From NCBI RefSeq assembly GCF_007827795.1, contig NZ_VITI01000012.1, positions 1-64,000 of the forward strand: a stretch of DNA of 64,000 nt, read 5' to 3'. This stretch comes from Azospirillum brasilense (lineage in GTDB: Bacteria > Pseudomonadota > Alphaproteobacteria > Azospirillales > Azospirillaceae). The position numbers and the translations under genes are program-made. Below the pieces are notes generated by a model. The model saw only the letters and a program-made list of their open reading frames with translations. It made no database searches and was not told where the DNA came from. Positions 1 to 7,665 of this stretch are shown piece by piece (position 1 is the first letter of the stretch; each line of letters opens with the position of its first letter).

Positions 1-81
1 CAGGTCCTCGCCTCGGCGACCGTCGTCATGCTCGGCATCCTCTTCGCAGAACGCCAACTCAACAGACGCAACAACCGATGA
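1..81 (+). CDS. C-terminal fragment of an unidentified protein, possibly membrane-embedded
   Basis: The frame is open from the first base of the window and stops at TGA 79-81, giving 26 residues. It has a short hydrophobic run (VVMLGILFA) followed by a basic, Asn-rich tail (ERQLNRRNNR). A final hydrophobic segment with a positively charged tail is common in multi-pass transporters, for example the EamA type, but 26 residues do not identify a family. The strong hairpin at 145-178 fits the end of this transcription unit. The gene begins outside the window. Confidence 0.45.
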   Translation, partial: QVLASATVVMLGILFAERQLNRRNNR

Positions 82-144
82 TCCCGGCTGTAGTACTAGG
101 CGGAACGCCGTCGATGCGCCGTGACGCTTGAAACGCGGCATACA

Positions 145-178
145 AAAAGGCCCGGCGGAAAAACCCGCCGGGCCTTTT
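145..178. terminator. Bidirectional rho-independent terminator between the left-edge gene and hupE
   Basis: Perfect 10-bp GC-rich arms lie at 149-158 (GGCCCGGCGG) and 165-174, with a 6-nt loop. AAAA precedes and TTTT follows, so it can end transcription on both strands. It sits between the rightward gene ending at 81 and the leftward hupE ending at 206, as expected for a shared terminator of convergent units. Confidence 0.85.
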
Positions 179-205
179 CGATTGCGTCGAAGGCGGCGCT
201 CCGGA

Positions 206-808
206 TCAGCCCAGCGCGAGCAGCGCCACGCCGGCCAGACCGACCACGGCGCCGGTGCCGCGAAGCGCCAAGGCGCCCTTGCGGCCTTCCACCAGACGAC
301 GCAGCGACAGGGCGGCGCCGATGCCCGCCCCGTGCAGCAGCGCGGTGGACAGGGCGAAGCCCAGGCCGTAGAGCAGCGGCTCCGCCGCCTCCGGCATCTC
401 GGCGCCGTGGGCGTGGCCGTGGAACACGGCGAACAGGGCGACCACACCGGCGGAGGCCAGCAGCGGCAGCCGGGACTGCAGGGCGATCAGGGCGCCCAGG
501 GCGACCACGGACAGGACGATGCCAAGCTCGACCTGCGGCAGGTCGATGCCGGCCACCCCCAGCAGGCCGCCGCCGATCATCGCGCCGACGAAGGCCACCG
601 GCAGCGCCCACAGGGCCTTGCCGCCGCGCTGCGCGGCCCACAGGCCGACGGCGACCATCGCCAGCAGGTGATCCCAGCCACCGACCGGGTGCATGAACCC
701 ATGGACGAACCCGGCATCGTGGGCGCCGAAGGTGTGGGCGAGCGCCGCGTTGGGCAGCGTGGCCAGGGCCGCCGCCGCGGTGACCGACGCGAGAGCGATG
801 CGTTTCAT
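206..808 (-). CDS. hupE: HupE/UreJ family membrane protein, probable nickel transporter
   Basis: This is a 200-residue protein starting at ATG 806-808, preceded by AGGGG about 10 nt upstream; a longer in-frame start at 844 adds 12 residues ahead of the signal peptide. Residues 1-24 form a signal peptide ending ALA before HTFG. The mature part begins with the family motif HPxxGxDHxxxM (HPVGGWDHLLAM) and continues as about six hydrophobic segments, with an HGHAHG motif near residue 130. HupE proteins are secondary nickel (or cobalt) permeases that feed hydrogenase maturation. It is transcribed divergently from the hupF-hypE operon, and the intergenic FNR-type site may serve both. Family assignment is firm; nickel specificity is inferred from context. 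Confidence 0.9.
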   Translation of the reverse strand: MKRIALASVTAAAALATLPNAALAHTFGAHDAGFVHGFMHPVGGWDHLLAMVAVGLWAAQRGGKALWALPVAFVGAMIGGGLLGVAGIDLPQVELGIVLSVVALGALIALQSRLPLLASAGVVALFAVFHGHAHGAEMPEAAEPLLYGLGFALSTALLHGAGIGAALSLRRLVEGRKGALALRGTGAVVGLAGVALLALG

Positions 809-945
809 TCGTGAAAACCCCTGCTGTATCGTTGAGCGGCGCACGACCGACCCCTACCCCATCGCGCGCGAAGCGGTCGCCACTTTAGCAGAACCGTTCC
901 GATTGGAAATGGCGGAGCGCCATGAAATTGCGTCGGACCGCATGT

Positions 946-964
946 TTGACGCACATCAATGTGC
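946..964. promoter_or_regulatory. FNR/FixK/FnrN-type anaerobox in the hupE-hupF divergent promoter
   Basis: TTGACGCACATCAA at 946-959 fits TTGA-N6-TCAA exactly. It overlaps a second dyad, GCACAT-CA-ATGTGC, at 951-964. The centre lies about 91 bp upstream of the hupF start and 145 bp from the hupE start. CRP/FNR family activators of alphaproteobacteria (FNR, FixK, FnrN) bind such sites and drive hyp/hup genes under low oxygen. A class II placement (centre near -41.5) would put the hupF transcription start near 994. The site is read directly; its use is inferred. Confidence 0.6.
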
Positions 965-1043
965 GGATTCAACCCCCGGTCAAGATGCCGCGGTTACGTC
1001 GCCAGTGTCACGACGACCGGCTTCCCCGCGTGAGGACGCGCGC

Positions 1044-1322
1044 ATGTGTCTCGGCATCCCGATGCAGGTCCTGGAAACCGATGGCTTCACCGCGCGCTGC
1101 ACCGGCCGCGGCGAGGAGCGGCGCGTCAACGTCATGCTGATCGAGGAGGTGCCGGAAGGCGGCTGGGTCCTGGTCCATCTCGACCGCGCCGTCCGCCCGC
1201 TGGAGGTCGAAGAGGTGGAGCCGCTGAACCGCGCGCTGGACGCCATCCTGCTGGCCGCGAAGGGGGAAAACGTGGACCATCTGTTCGCCGACCTCATGGA
1301 AACGGAAAAGGCAACGGCATGA
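1044..1322 (+). CDS. hupF: HupF, HypC-like hydrogenase maturation chaperone
   Basis: This 92-residue protein starts with MCLGIPMQV, the HypC/HupF signature in which the N-terminal Cys2 is essential for binding HypD and the large-subunit precursor. It is longer at the C-terminus than the second copy at 7398-7649, which is typical of HupF. HupF in rhizobial hup systems is a HypC paralogue that protects or chaperones the large subunit under oxygen. The start at ATG 1044 is supported by GAGGA 8-12 nt upstream. Its stop overlaps the next start as ATGA, so it heads a translationally coupled operon. The distinction from a second HypC rests on position next to hupIJ-hupK and on the longer tail. Confidence 0.88.
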   Translation: MCLGIPMQVLETDGFTARCTGRGEERRVNVMLIEEVPEGGWVLVHLDRAVRPLEVEEVEPLNRALDAILLAAKGENVDHLFADLMETEKATA

Positions 1323-2023
1323 CCCCCGGCGGCCCCGAGGCGGGCTTCGCCGCCGACGCGCGTCCCGCCTGTGGGGCCTGTGGCGCGGTATACGACCCCA
1401 CGGCGGGCGATCCGGGGCGCGAGGTGCCGCCGGGAACGCCCTTCGGCGGTCTGCCCGACTATTGGCGCTGCCCGGGTTGCGGCGGCCCTCAGCATGGCTT
1501 CACCGTCGCGGCCCCGCCGGGAGGCGATCCCTTGGACGCGCGCGTCGCCGCCCTGATCGCCAGCTACCGCCTGATCGCGGAGCGCGACATGGCCGGCGTT
1601 CCCATCTGCAATGCCGACCTGGCGGTGGAGGCGCTGGGGTTCCGCCCCCACGGGCCGGGCTGGATCGGCTGCGTCATCGCCCCCTGGTTCCTGAACGCCG
1701 TGCTGATCCCGTGCGATCCAGCCTTGTGGGCGGAGCGGCGCGACGGCGACAAGATGGAGATCGCCCTGCCCTCCGGCGCCTACCGCTTCAACGCGGCGCG
1801 GGTGGGCGTTCTGGGAACGCTGGCGGTTATCCCGCTCGCCTCGGCCATGAACGTGTTCACCGATCAGGAGGACGCCCGCGCCGCCGCGGTCCTGGCGCTC
1901 GGCCATCTGATGCGGGAGCCGCAGCAACTGGCGCCACAGACCGAGCCGTCGCCGGCAAGCGATGCGGAGGCGGCGAAGCCCGCCCTGTCCCGCCGCTCCC
2001 TGTTCGGGGGTGGACGCCGATGA
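1319..2023 (+). CDS. hupJ: HupI-HupJ fusion: rubredoxin domain joined to HupJ/HybE-type hydrogenase assembly protein
   Basis: The 234-residue product has two parts. Residues 15-58 are a rubredoxin: Cys18-x-x-Cys21, a YDPTAGD turn, PGTPF and LPDYWRC, then Cys51-x-x-Cys54, giving four iron ligands. Residues about 75-205 match the HupJ/HybE [NiFe]-hydrogenase assembly family ([28 protein letters not shown]). The last 30 residues are a polar tail. In Rhizobium-type clusters hupI and hupJ are separate genes; here they are one frame. The protein is thought to help assemble the hydrogenase, with rubredoxin passing electrons during maturation. The start overlaps the hupF stop (ATGA) and the stop overlaps the hupK start (ATGA). 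Confidence 0.88.
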   Translation: MTPGGPEAGFAADARPACGACGAVYDPTAGDPGREVPPGTPFGGLPDYWRCPGCGGPQHGFTVAAPPGGDPLDARVAALIASYRLIAERDMAGVPICNADLAVEALGFRPHGPGWIGCVIAPWFLNAVLIPCDPALWAERRDGDKMEIALPSGAYRFNAARVGVLGTLAVIPLASAMNVFTDQEDARAAAVLALGHLMREPQQLAPQTEPSPASDAEAAKPALSRRSLFGGGRR

Positions 2024-3189
2024 GCGGGACGGGCGCCGGGCTGGAGGGCAGCGTGTCGGTACGGCTTGGCACCGCCGCCGGGCGTGTGCGCGCCGTGTCG
2101 GTGCAGGTCCGCCGCCCCGCCGCCGCCCACGCCCTGTGCGGACGCACGCCCGACGAGGCGATGCGCCTCGTGCCGCTGCTGTTCAGCCTGTGCGGCACCG
2201 CCCAGTCGCTGGCGGCGGTCGAGGCCCTGGAGGCTGCGCTCGGCCTCGACGCCCGACCGCACACCGCCGCCCGCGCCCTGCTGGCCGACGCGGAATCCGT
2301 GACAAACCATGCGTGGCAAGTTTTGATGGACTGGCCGGCACGGCTCGGCGAAGCCCTGCAGCCCAAGGAGGTGGCGGGCCTGCGCGCCGCGGTCACGGCG
2401 ATCCATCCCGCGCTCTACCCGGCCCGTGACGGGCTGCGTCCCGGCGGCGGCTCGCTGCGGCCCGACCGCGCCGCCCTGACCGCCGCCATCGCGACTCTGC
2501 GCGAGGGGGTGGAGCGCGCCGTCTTCGCCGGCCCGGCTCCCACCGACGGGACGGCGTTGGAGCGCTGGGCCGGTGCCGGTGCGACGCCGGCGGCCCGTCT
2601 GACGCACCGCGTCCTGACGCCGGTCATGGCGGGTTTCGGCGCCTGCGACGTGCCGGCGCTGGAACCGCATCCCGCATTCTGGTTCGGAGAGCGGCTGTCC
2701 GCCGACGCCGCGTTTTCCGAGGTTCCCCGGCAGGACGGTGCGCCGGCCCACACCGGCCCGCTGGCCCGCCAGAGCGCGCATCCGCTGGTCGCCGGCTTGC
2801 TGGCCCGGCACGGTACCGGCCTCGCCGCTCACACCGCCGCCCGGCTGGTGGAGCTGGCGGGACTGGCGGAGCGCCTGACGACCTGGGCAGAGCGCCTCGA
2901 CGACGCCGAACCGGCTCCGGACACGGGCACTGCGCGGCGCGGCGCGGGAAGCGGTGTCGTCGAAACGGCCCGCGGGCGCCTCGCCCACTGGCTGCGGCTT
3001 GAGGATGGCCGCATCGCCGATTGCCGCATCGTGGCACCGACCGAATGGAACTTCGCCACCGACGGACCGCTGGCCCAGGGCTTGGCCGGCGCTTCGGCCA
3101 ACGGCGCTCTGGCCGAGCGCACGGGCCTTCTGGTGGCCGCGCTCGACCCCTGCGTGGCCTCCGTCATCACGATCCAGGACGAGGACTGA
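2020..3189 (+). CDS. hupK: HupK, degenerate hydrogenase large-subunit-like maturation protein
   Basis: The protein has 389 residues and starts at ATG 2020, overlapping the hupJ stop. HupK resembles a [NiFe]-hydrogenase large subunit that has lost metal ligands, and that is visible here. The N-terminal CGxC site reads Cys58-Gly-Thr-Ala61, and the C-terminal DPCxxC site reads Asp376-Pro-Cys378-Val-Ala-Ser381. One cysteine of each pair remains and the second is replaced, and no histidine follows. It therefore cannot hold a full NiFe centre. In rhizobia HupK is proposed as a scaffold for building the Fe(CN)2CO group with HupF. Similarity outside the ligand motifs is weak, so the name also relies on its place between hupJ and hypA. 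Confidence 0.82.
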   Translation: MSGTGAGLEGSVSVRLGTAAGRVRAVSVQVRRPAAAHALCGRTPDEAMRLVPLLFSLCGTAQSLAAVEALEAALGLDARPHTAARALLADAESVTNHAWQVLMDWPARLGEALQPKEVAGLRAAVTAIHPALYPARDGLRPGGGSLRPDRAALTAAIATLREGVERAVFAGPAPTDGTALERWAGAGATPAARLTHRVLTPVMAGFGACDVPALEPHPAFWFGERLSADAAFSEVPRQDGAPAHTGPLARQSAHPLVAGLLARHGTGLAAHTAARLVELAGLAERLTTWAERLDDAEPAPDTGTARRGAGSGVVETARGRLAHWLRLEDGRIADCRIVAPTEWNFATDGPLAQGLAGASANGALAERTGLLVAALDPCVASVITIQDED

Positions 3190-3192
3190 CCC

Positions 3193-3534
3193 ATGCACGA
3201 GCTGGCGCTCAGCCAGGGCATCATCGATGTGATCCGCGATCAGGCCGCGGCCCAGGGCTTCACGACGGTGAAGACGGTGCGGCTGGTCATTGGCACCCTG
3301 TCACACGTCGAACCGCAGGCCATCGCCTTCGGCTTCGACGCGGTCAGCCGCGGCACCATCGCGGAAGGCGCCGTCCTGGACATCGAACGCCCGCCGGGTC
3401 GGGCCTTCTGCCTGTCCTGCGAGAAGCCGGTCCCGCTGCCCGAGCGGTCGGCCCCCTGCCCGGACTGCGGCGGCCACCAACTGATGGTGACCGGCGGCGA
3501 GGAAATGCGCGTCAAGGAACTGGAGGTGGAGTGA
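3193..3534 (+). CDS. hypA: HypA, nickel-delivery metallochaperone
   Basis: A 113-residue protein beginning MHELALS, the universal HypA start in which the N-terminus and His2 bind nickel. A structural zinc site is formed by Cys73-x-x-Cys76 and Cys89-x-x-Cys92. Length is normal for the family. HypA works with HypB to insert nickel into the hydrogenase large subunit and may also serve urease. It lies 3 nt after hupK and its stop overlaps the hypB start, so it is in the same operon. Confidence 0.96.
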   Translation: MHELALSQGIIDVIRDQAAAQGFTTVKTVRLVIGTLSHVEPQAIAFGFDAVSRGTIAEGAVLDIERPPGRAFCLSCEKPVPLPERSAPCPDCGGHQLMVTGGEEMRVKELEVE

Positions 3535-4451
3535 TGTGCACGGTCTGCGGCTGCGCCGAAGGCGAAACGAAAATCGAAGCCGGCCATGCGCATGGCCATC
3601 ACCACCACGGTCACGACCATCATCATGATCATGACCACAGCCACGAGCATGTCGGCCCGGACGGCAAGGTCTACCGGCACACGCACGGCGACGACCATGG
3701 CCATGATCATGGGCACGACCACGGCACCATCGACCTCGGCCGCGGGCCGGCGGGGACGGAGGTGCCGGGAATGTCGCAGACCCGTCTGGTCGCCATCGAA
3801 CAGGACATCCTCGCCAAAAACGACAGCTTCGCCGCGGTGAACCGCCAGCTGTTCGCGGCGAAGGGCGTGTTCGTGCTGAACCTGATGTCCAGCCCCGGTT
3901 CGGGCAAGACGACCCTGCTGACCCGCACGCTGACCGACCTGAAGGGCCGCTTCCCGATGGCGGTGATCGAGGGCGACCAGCAGACCTCCTTCGACGCCGA
4001 CCGCATCCGCGCCACCGGCACGCCGGCCATCCAGGTCAACACCGGCAAGGGCTGCCACCTCGACGCCCAGATGGTCACCCAGGCGGTGGGGCGCCTGCCG
4101 GTGGAGGCGGGCAGCGTCCTCTTCATCGAGAATGTCGGCAACCTCGTCTGCCCGGCCGGCTTCGACCTCGGCGAGGCGCACAAGGTCGTCGTGCTCTCGG
4201 TGACGGAAGGGGAGGACAAACCCCTGAAATACCCGGCGATGTTCGCCGGCGCCGATCTGCTGCTGGTCAACAAGGTCGATCTGCTGCCGCATCTGACCTT
4301 CGATGTGGCGCGCATGATCGCCTACGCCCGCCAGTTGAAGCCGAACCTGCGCGTGATCGAGGTGTCCGCGACCGCCGGCCAGGGGCTCGATGACTGGTAC
4401 GGCTGGATCGAGGAGGGGCTTGCGAGAGCGGTGGCGGGACGCGGCGCATGA
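3534..4451 (+). CDS. hypB: HypB, nickel-binding GTPase for hydrogenase maturation
   Basis: The 305-residue protein starts at ATG 3534, overlapping the hypA TGA. Its N-terminus, [10 protein letters not shown], is the high-affinity nickel site (Cys2, Cys5, Cys7). Residues 18-63 contain 21 histidines in HGH and HDH repeats, a nickel-storage region found in rhizobial-type HypB. The GTPase domain follows, with P-loop SSPGSGKTT at about 119-127, and NKVD as the guanine-specificity motif. HypB uses GTP hydrolysis to drive nickel transfer from HypA. The stop overlaps the next start (ATGA). Confidence 0.97.
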   Translation: MCTVCGCAEGETKIEAGHAHGHHHHGHDHHHDHDHSHEHVGPDGKVYRHTHGDDHGHDHGHDHGTIDLGRGPAGTEVPGMSQTRLVAIEQDILAKNDSFAAVNRQLFAAKGVFVLNLMSSPGSGKTTLLTRTLTDLKGRFPMAVIEGDQQTSFDADRIRATGTPAIQVNTGKGCHLDAQMVTQAVGRLPVEAGSVLFIENVGNLVCPAGFDLGEAHKVVVLSVTEGEDKPLKYPAMFAGADLLLVNKVDLLPHLTFDVARMIAYARQLKPNLRVIEVSATAGQGLDDWYGWIEEGLARAVAGRGA

Positions 4452-5059
4452 GCCCCGCCGATTTCCTTCTGATGGCCGGGGCCTGCCTGTACTTCATGGC
4501 CACCCCCGGACCCGGCATCTTCGCCGTGGTCGCCCGCTCCCTCGCCCTGGGCTGGCGGCGCAATCTGGGCTTCCTCGCCGGAATGGTGGTGGGCGACCTC
4601 GTGCTGCTGGCGCTCGCCCTCGGTGGGTTGGCCGCCGTCGCCCACGCCTTCGAGGAGCTGTTCACCCTGCTGCGCTTCGCCGCCGCCGGTTACCTGATCT
4701 GGCTGGGCGTCCGCACGTGGCGCGCGCCCGTCACCCTCGGTGGAGACCCGCCGGAGGCCGAAGGCGCGCAGTTGCGGGGCTTCGCAAGCGGGTTGGCCCT
4801 GACCCTTTCCAACCCGAAGACCATCCTGTTCTACATGGCCTTTCTCCCGGCGTTCGTGGATCTGACCCGCGTCTCCGCCACCGACGCCGTGCTGATGGCC
4901 GGCATCGTGGTGGGCGTGTTGAGCGCCGTCCTGCTGGCCTACGCCATGGCGGCGTCGCGCGCCCGTCATCTCTTCCGCAGCGAGCGGGCCATGAAGGCGC
5001 TGAACCAGGGCGCCGGCACGTTGATGATCGGCGCGGGCGTGGCGGTCGCCGCGCGGTGA
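4448..5059 (+). CDS. LysE/RhtB family amino-acid exporter embedded in the hyp operon
   Basis: The 203-residue protein has about six hydrophobic segments and the family hallmarks: an N-terminal ATPGPG motif after the first helix, and [17 protein letters not shown] in the middle. LysE/RhtB proteins export amino acids such as lysine, homoserine or threonine from the cytoplasm. It starts at ATG 4448, overlapping the hypB stop, and its stop overlaps the hypF GTG, so it is translationally coupled on both sides. An exporter is not a standard member of hyp operons. Substrate and any role in hydrogenase maturation are unknown; it may simply have been captured by the operon. Confidence 0.88.
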   Translation: MSPADFLLMAGACLYFMATPGPGIFAVVARSLALGWRRNLGFLAGMVVGDLVLLALALGGLAAVAHAFEELFTLLRFAAAGYLIWLGVRTWRAPVTLGGDPPEAEGAQLRGFASGLALTLSNPKTILFYMAFLPAFVDLTRVSATDAVLMAGIVVGVLSAVLLAYAMAASRARHLFRSERAMKALNQGAGTLMIGAGVAVAAR

Positions 5060-7425
5060 AACGGCTTCGCCTCCGGGTCCGCGGGCAGGTGCAGGGGGTC
5101 GGCTTCCGGCCCTTCCTGCATGGGCTGGCGCACCGCCTCGCCCTGACCGGCTGGGTGCTGAACGACGGGGCCGGGGTGCTGGCGGAGGTGCAGGGCGAAG
5201 CCCTTCAACGGCTTCTCACGGCGCTGGTGAAGGAAGCGCCTCCGCTGGCGCGGATCGACGCGGTCGAAACGGCAGAATGTCCCGTCCGTCCCGATGAGGC
5301 GGGGTTTGCGATTCTGGCTTCGCACGGCGGAGCGGTCACGACCGGCGTCGCCCCCGACGCCGCGGTCTGTCCGGCCTGTCTGGCGGAATTGTTCGATCCC
5401 GAGGACCGGCGCTACCGCTATCCGTTCCTGAACTGCACCCATTGCGGGCCGCGCTTCACCATCACGCGCGGCCTGCCCTACGACCGGCCCTGGACCGCGA
5501 TGGCGGCTTTTCCCCTCTGCCAGGAGTGCGCCGCCGAATACGCCGACCCCACCGACCGTCGTTTCCACGCCCAGCCGACCGCCTGCCCGGCCTGCGGCCC
5601 ACGCCTGTCCCACGCCATCGAAGAGGTGCTGGCCGCGCTGCGCGGCGGACGGATCGTCGCGATCAAGGGTCTGGGCGGCTTCCACCTCGCCTGCGACGCG
5701 TTCGACGCGGCGGCGGTGGAACGGCTGCGCGCACGCAAGCAGCGCAACGGCAAGCCCTTCGCCCTGATGGTCGCCAACGCCGTGTCCGCGGAGCGGTTCG
5801 TGGAGGTCCGAGCGGCGGAGAGGGCGTTGCTGGAGGGGGTGGCGCGGCCGGTGGTGCTGTTGCGGCGGCGTGAGACCCCAACCCTTCCCGCTTCGCGGGC
5901 CCCTTCCCTCCCCCGCTGCGCAGGGGAGGGACTCGAATCCCCTCCCCTGCGCAGCGGGGGAGGGTTAGGGAGGGGGCCAGTGCGGACCCTTCCCGACGCC
6001 ATCGCCCCCGGTCTCGACTGGCTGGGCGTCATACTGCCCTACACGCCGATCCATCATCTGCTGTTCCACGAGGACGCTGGCCGTCCCGACGGCATGGCGT
6101 GGCTGGAGCGGCCGCAGGACCTCGCCCTGGTCATGACCTCCGCCAACCCCGGCGGCGAGCCGCTCGCCATCGGCAACGACGAGGCGCGGCGGAGGTTGGA
6201 CGGCATCGCCGACATGATCGTCGATCATGACCGCGACATCCTGATCCGCGCCGACGACAGCGTGATGCGGGTGGTGGCGGGCGCACCGGTTTTCCTGCGG
6301 CGGGGGCGCGGCCATGCGCCGGCGCCCATCCGCCTGCCATGCGCCGGGCCGCCGGTGCTGGCGGTCGGCGGGCACCTGAAGGCCACCGTCTGCCTGACCC
6401 GCGGCGACGAAGCCTTCCTCAGCCAGCACATCGGCGACCTCGACAACGCGGCGACCCTGGCGTTCCTTGAGGAGAGCGTCGCCCATCTGCGCCGCATCCT
6501 GGCGGTGGAGCCGGTAGCCGTCGCCCACGACCTTCACCCCGACTTCCAGAGCACCCGCTTCGCCGAATCGCTCGGCCTACCGACGTTGCCGGTGCAGCAT
6601 CACCACGCCCACATCGCCGCGGTGCTGGCCGAACACGGCGTGAACGGCCCGGCGCTGGGGCTGGCGCTGGACGGGTTTGGGCTTGGGGCGGACGGCGGGT
6701 CCTGGGGTGGCGAGATGCTGCTGGTGGAGAGTACCCGCTTCACGCGCCTCGGCCATCTGGCGCCACTGGCCCAGCCGGGCGGTGACGTGGCGGCGCGCCA
6801 GCCCTGGCGGATGGCGGCGGCAGCACTGGCCCGCATGGGGCGCGGCGCGGAGATCGCCCAGCGCTTCGCCGCCTGCGGCCCGGCGGAGGGCGTGCGGCGG
6901 ATGATCGAGGCGGGCGTCAACGCGCCGCCCACCAGCTCCTGCGGGCGCTGGTTCGACGCCGCCTGCGGCCTGCTGGGAGTCCGTGCGGTCGCCGGCTTCG
7001 AAGGCGAGGCGCCGATGGCCCTGGAATCGCTGGTCCGCCGCCCCACGGTGCTGGAAGGCGGCTGGCGGATCGACGGCGGCGTGCTTGACCTCACCCCCCT
7101 GCTGGAAAGTTTGTTGCAGATCAATGCGCAGGAGGGGGCCGAACGGTTCCATGGCACCCTGGCCGCGGCGCTGGTCGATTGGGCCATGCCGGAACTGGCG
7201 GCGCGCGGCCTCGACCGCATCGCCCTGTCGGGCGGCTGCCTGATGAACGCCGTTCTGGCGGAGGGGCTGAGCGCAGGCTTCGCGGCGCGCGGGGTCACCG
7301 CGCTGCTGCCGCGCCAGGCACCGGCCAATGACGGCGGGCTCAGCCTGGGACAGGCCTGGATCGCCATGCAGAGTTTGCTTCAGGAAGGACCACTCCCATG
7401 TGCCTCGCCGTTCCCGCCCGCGTGA
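5056..7425 (+). CDS. hypF: HypF, carbamoyltransferase for hydrogenase cyanide ligand synthesis
   Basis: The 789-residue protein starts at GTG 5056, overlapping the exporter stop as GTGA. Domains in order are an acylphosphatase domain (residues 1-90, with VQGVGFRPF), two zinc-finger pairs (CPAC, CTHC, CQEC, CPAC, about 105-180), a YrdC-like domain (about 190-390) and a Kae1-like domain with HHHAH near 515. HypF makes carbamoyl-AMP from carbamoyl phosphate and ATP and transfers the carbamoyl group to the HypE C-terminal cysteine. About 35 extra residues (about 275-312) interrupt the YrdC-like domain between VVLLRRR and IAPGLDWLG. They are encoded by the palindromic repeat at 5906-5964 and its flanks. 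The 3' end overlaps hypC by 28 bp. Confidence 0.95.
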   Translation: MKRLRLRVRGQVQGVGFRPFLHGLAHRLALTGWVLNDGAGVLAEVQGEALQRLLTALVKEAPPLARIDAVETAECPVRPDEAGFAILASHGGAVTTGVAPDAAVCPACLAELFDPEDRRYRYPFLNCTHCGPRFTITRGLPYDRPWTAMAAFPLCQECAAEYADPTDRRFHAQPTACPACGPRLSHAIEEVLAALRGGRIVAIKGLGGFHLACDAFDAAAVERLRARKQRNGKPFALMVANAVSAERFVEVRAAERALLEGVARPVVLLRRRETPTLPASRAPSLPRCAGEGLESPPLRSGGGLGRGPVRTLPDAIAPGLDWLGVILPYTPIHHLLFHEDAGRPDGMAWLERPQDLALVMTSANPGGEPLAIGNDEARRRLDGIADMIVDHDRDILIRADDSVMRVVAGAPVFLRRGRGHAPAPIRLPCAGPPVLAVGGHLKATVCLTRGDEAFLSQHIGDLDNAATLAFLEESVAHLRRILAVEPVAVAHDLHPDFQSTRFAESLGLPTLPVQHHHAHIAAVLAEHGVNGPALGLALDGFGLGADGGSWGGEMLLVESTRFTRLGHLAPLAQPGGDVAARQPWRMAAAALARMGRGAEIAQRFAACGPAEGVRRMIEAGVNAPPTSSCGRWFDAACGLLGVRAVAGFEGEAPMALESLVRRPTVLEGGWRIDGGVLDLTPLLESLLQINAQEGAERFHGTLAAALVDWAMPELAARGLDRIALSGGCLMNAVLAEGLSAGFAARGVTALLPRQAPANDGGLSLGQAWIAMQSLLQEGPLPCASPFPPA
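5906..5964. repeat. Palindromic repeat inserted in frame inside hypF
   Basis: Two perfect 25-bp inverted arms lie at 5906-5930 and 5940-5964, separated by 9 nt. Each arm is made of C- and G-runs around a GCTGCGCAG or CTGCGCAGC core. Flanking bases (about 5880-5985) are equally low in complexity. The element adds about 35 residues rich in Pro, Arg, Gly and Ser (PSLPRCAGEG is typical) to HypF without breaking the frame. This resembles palindromic elements that spread through genomes and tolerate insertion in coding DNA, as in Rickettsia. No second copy of these arms was seen in the window. Confidence 0.8.
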
Positions 7426-7649
7426 TCGAGCTTCTGGAGGACGACCGCGCCACCGTCAGCCTGGGCGGGGTGAAGGTCGCCTGCTCCCTGGCGCTGGTCG
7501 AGGGGGTGACGGTGGGCGACTATGTGATCGTCCATGTCGGCTACGCCCTGTCCAAGCTCGACCCGGAGGAGGCGGAGCGCACGCTCGCCCTGCTCGCCGA
7601 AACCGGCACTGGCATCGGTACCTTGCCGCCCGCCTCGGATGCCGCCTGA
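7398..7649 (+). CDS. hypC: HypC, hydrogenase maturation chaperone
   Basis: An 83-residue protein beginning MCLAVPARV, with the essential N-terminal Cys2 and Pro6 of HypC. It has the compact beta-barrel length of canonical HypC, shorter than HupF at 1044-1322. HypC carries the Fe(CN)2CO group with HypD and docks on the large-subunit precursor. It starts within the last 28 bp of hypF, and GGAAGGAC lies upstream of its ATG. The usual next gene, hypD, is missing: hypE follows directly. Confidence 0.95.
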   Translation: MCLAVPARVIELLEDDRATVSLGGVKVACSLALVEGVTVGDYVIVHVGYALSKLDPEEAERTLALLAETGTGIGTLPPASDAA

Positions 7650-7665
7650 CTTTGTGGACCCCGCC

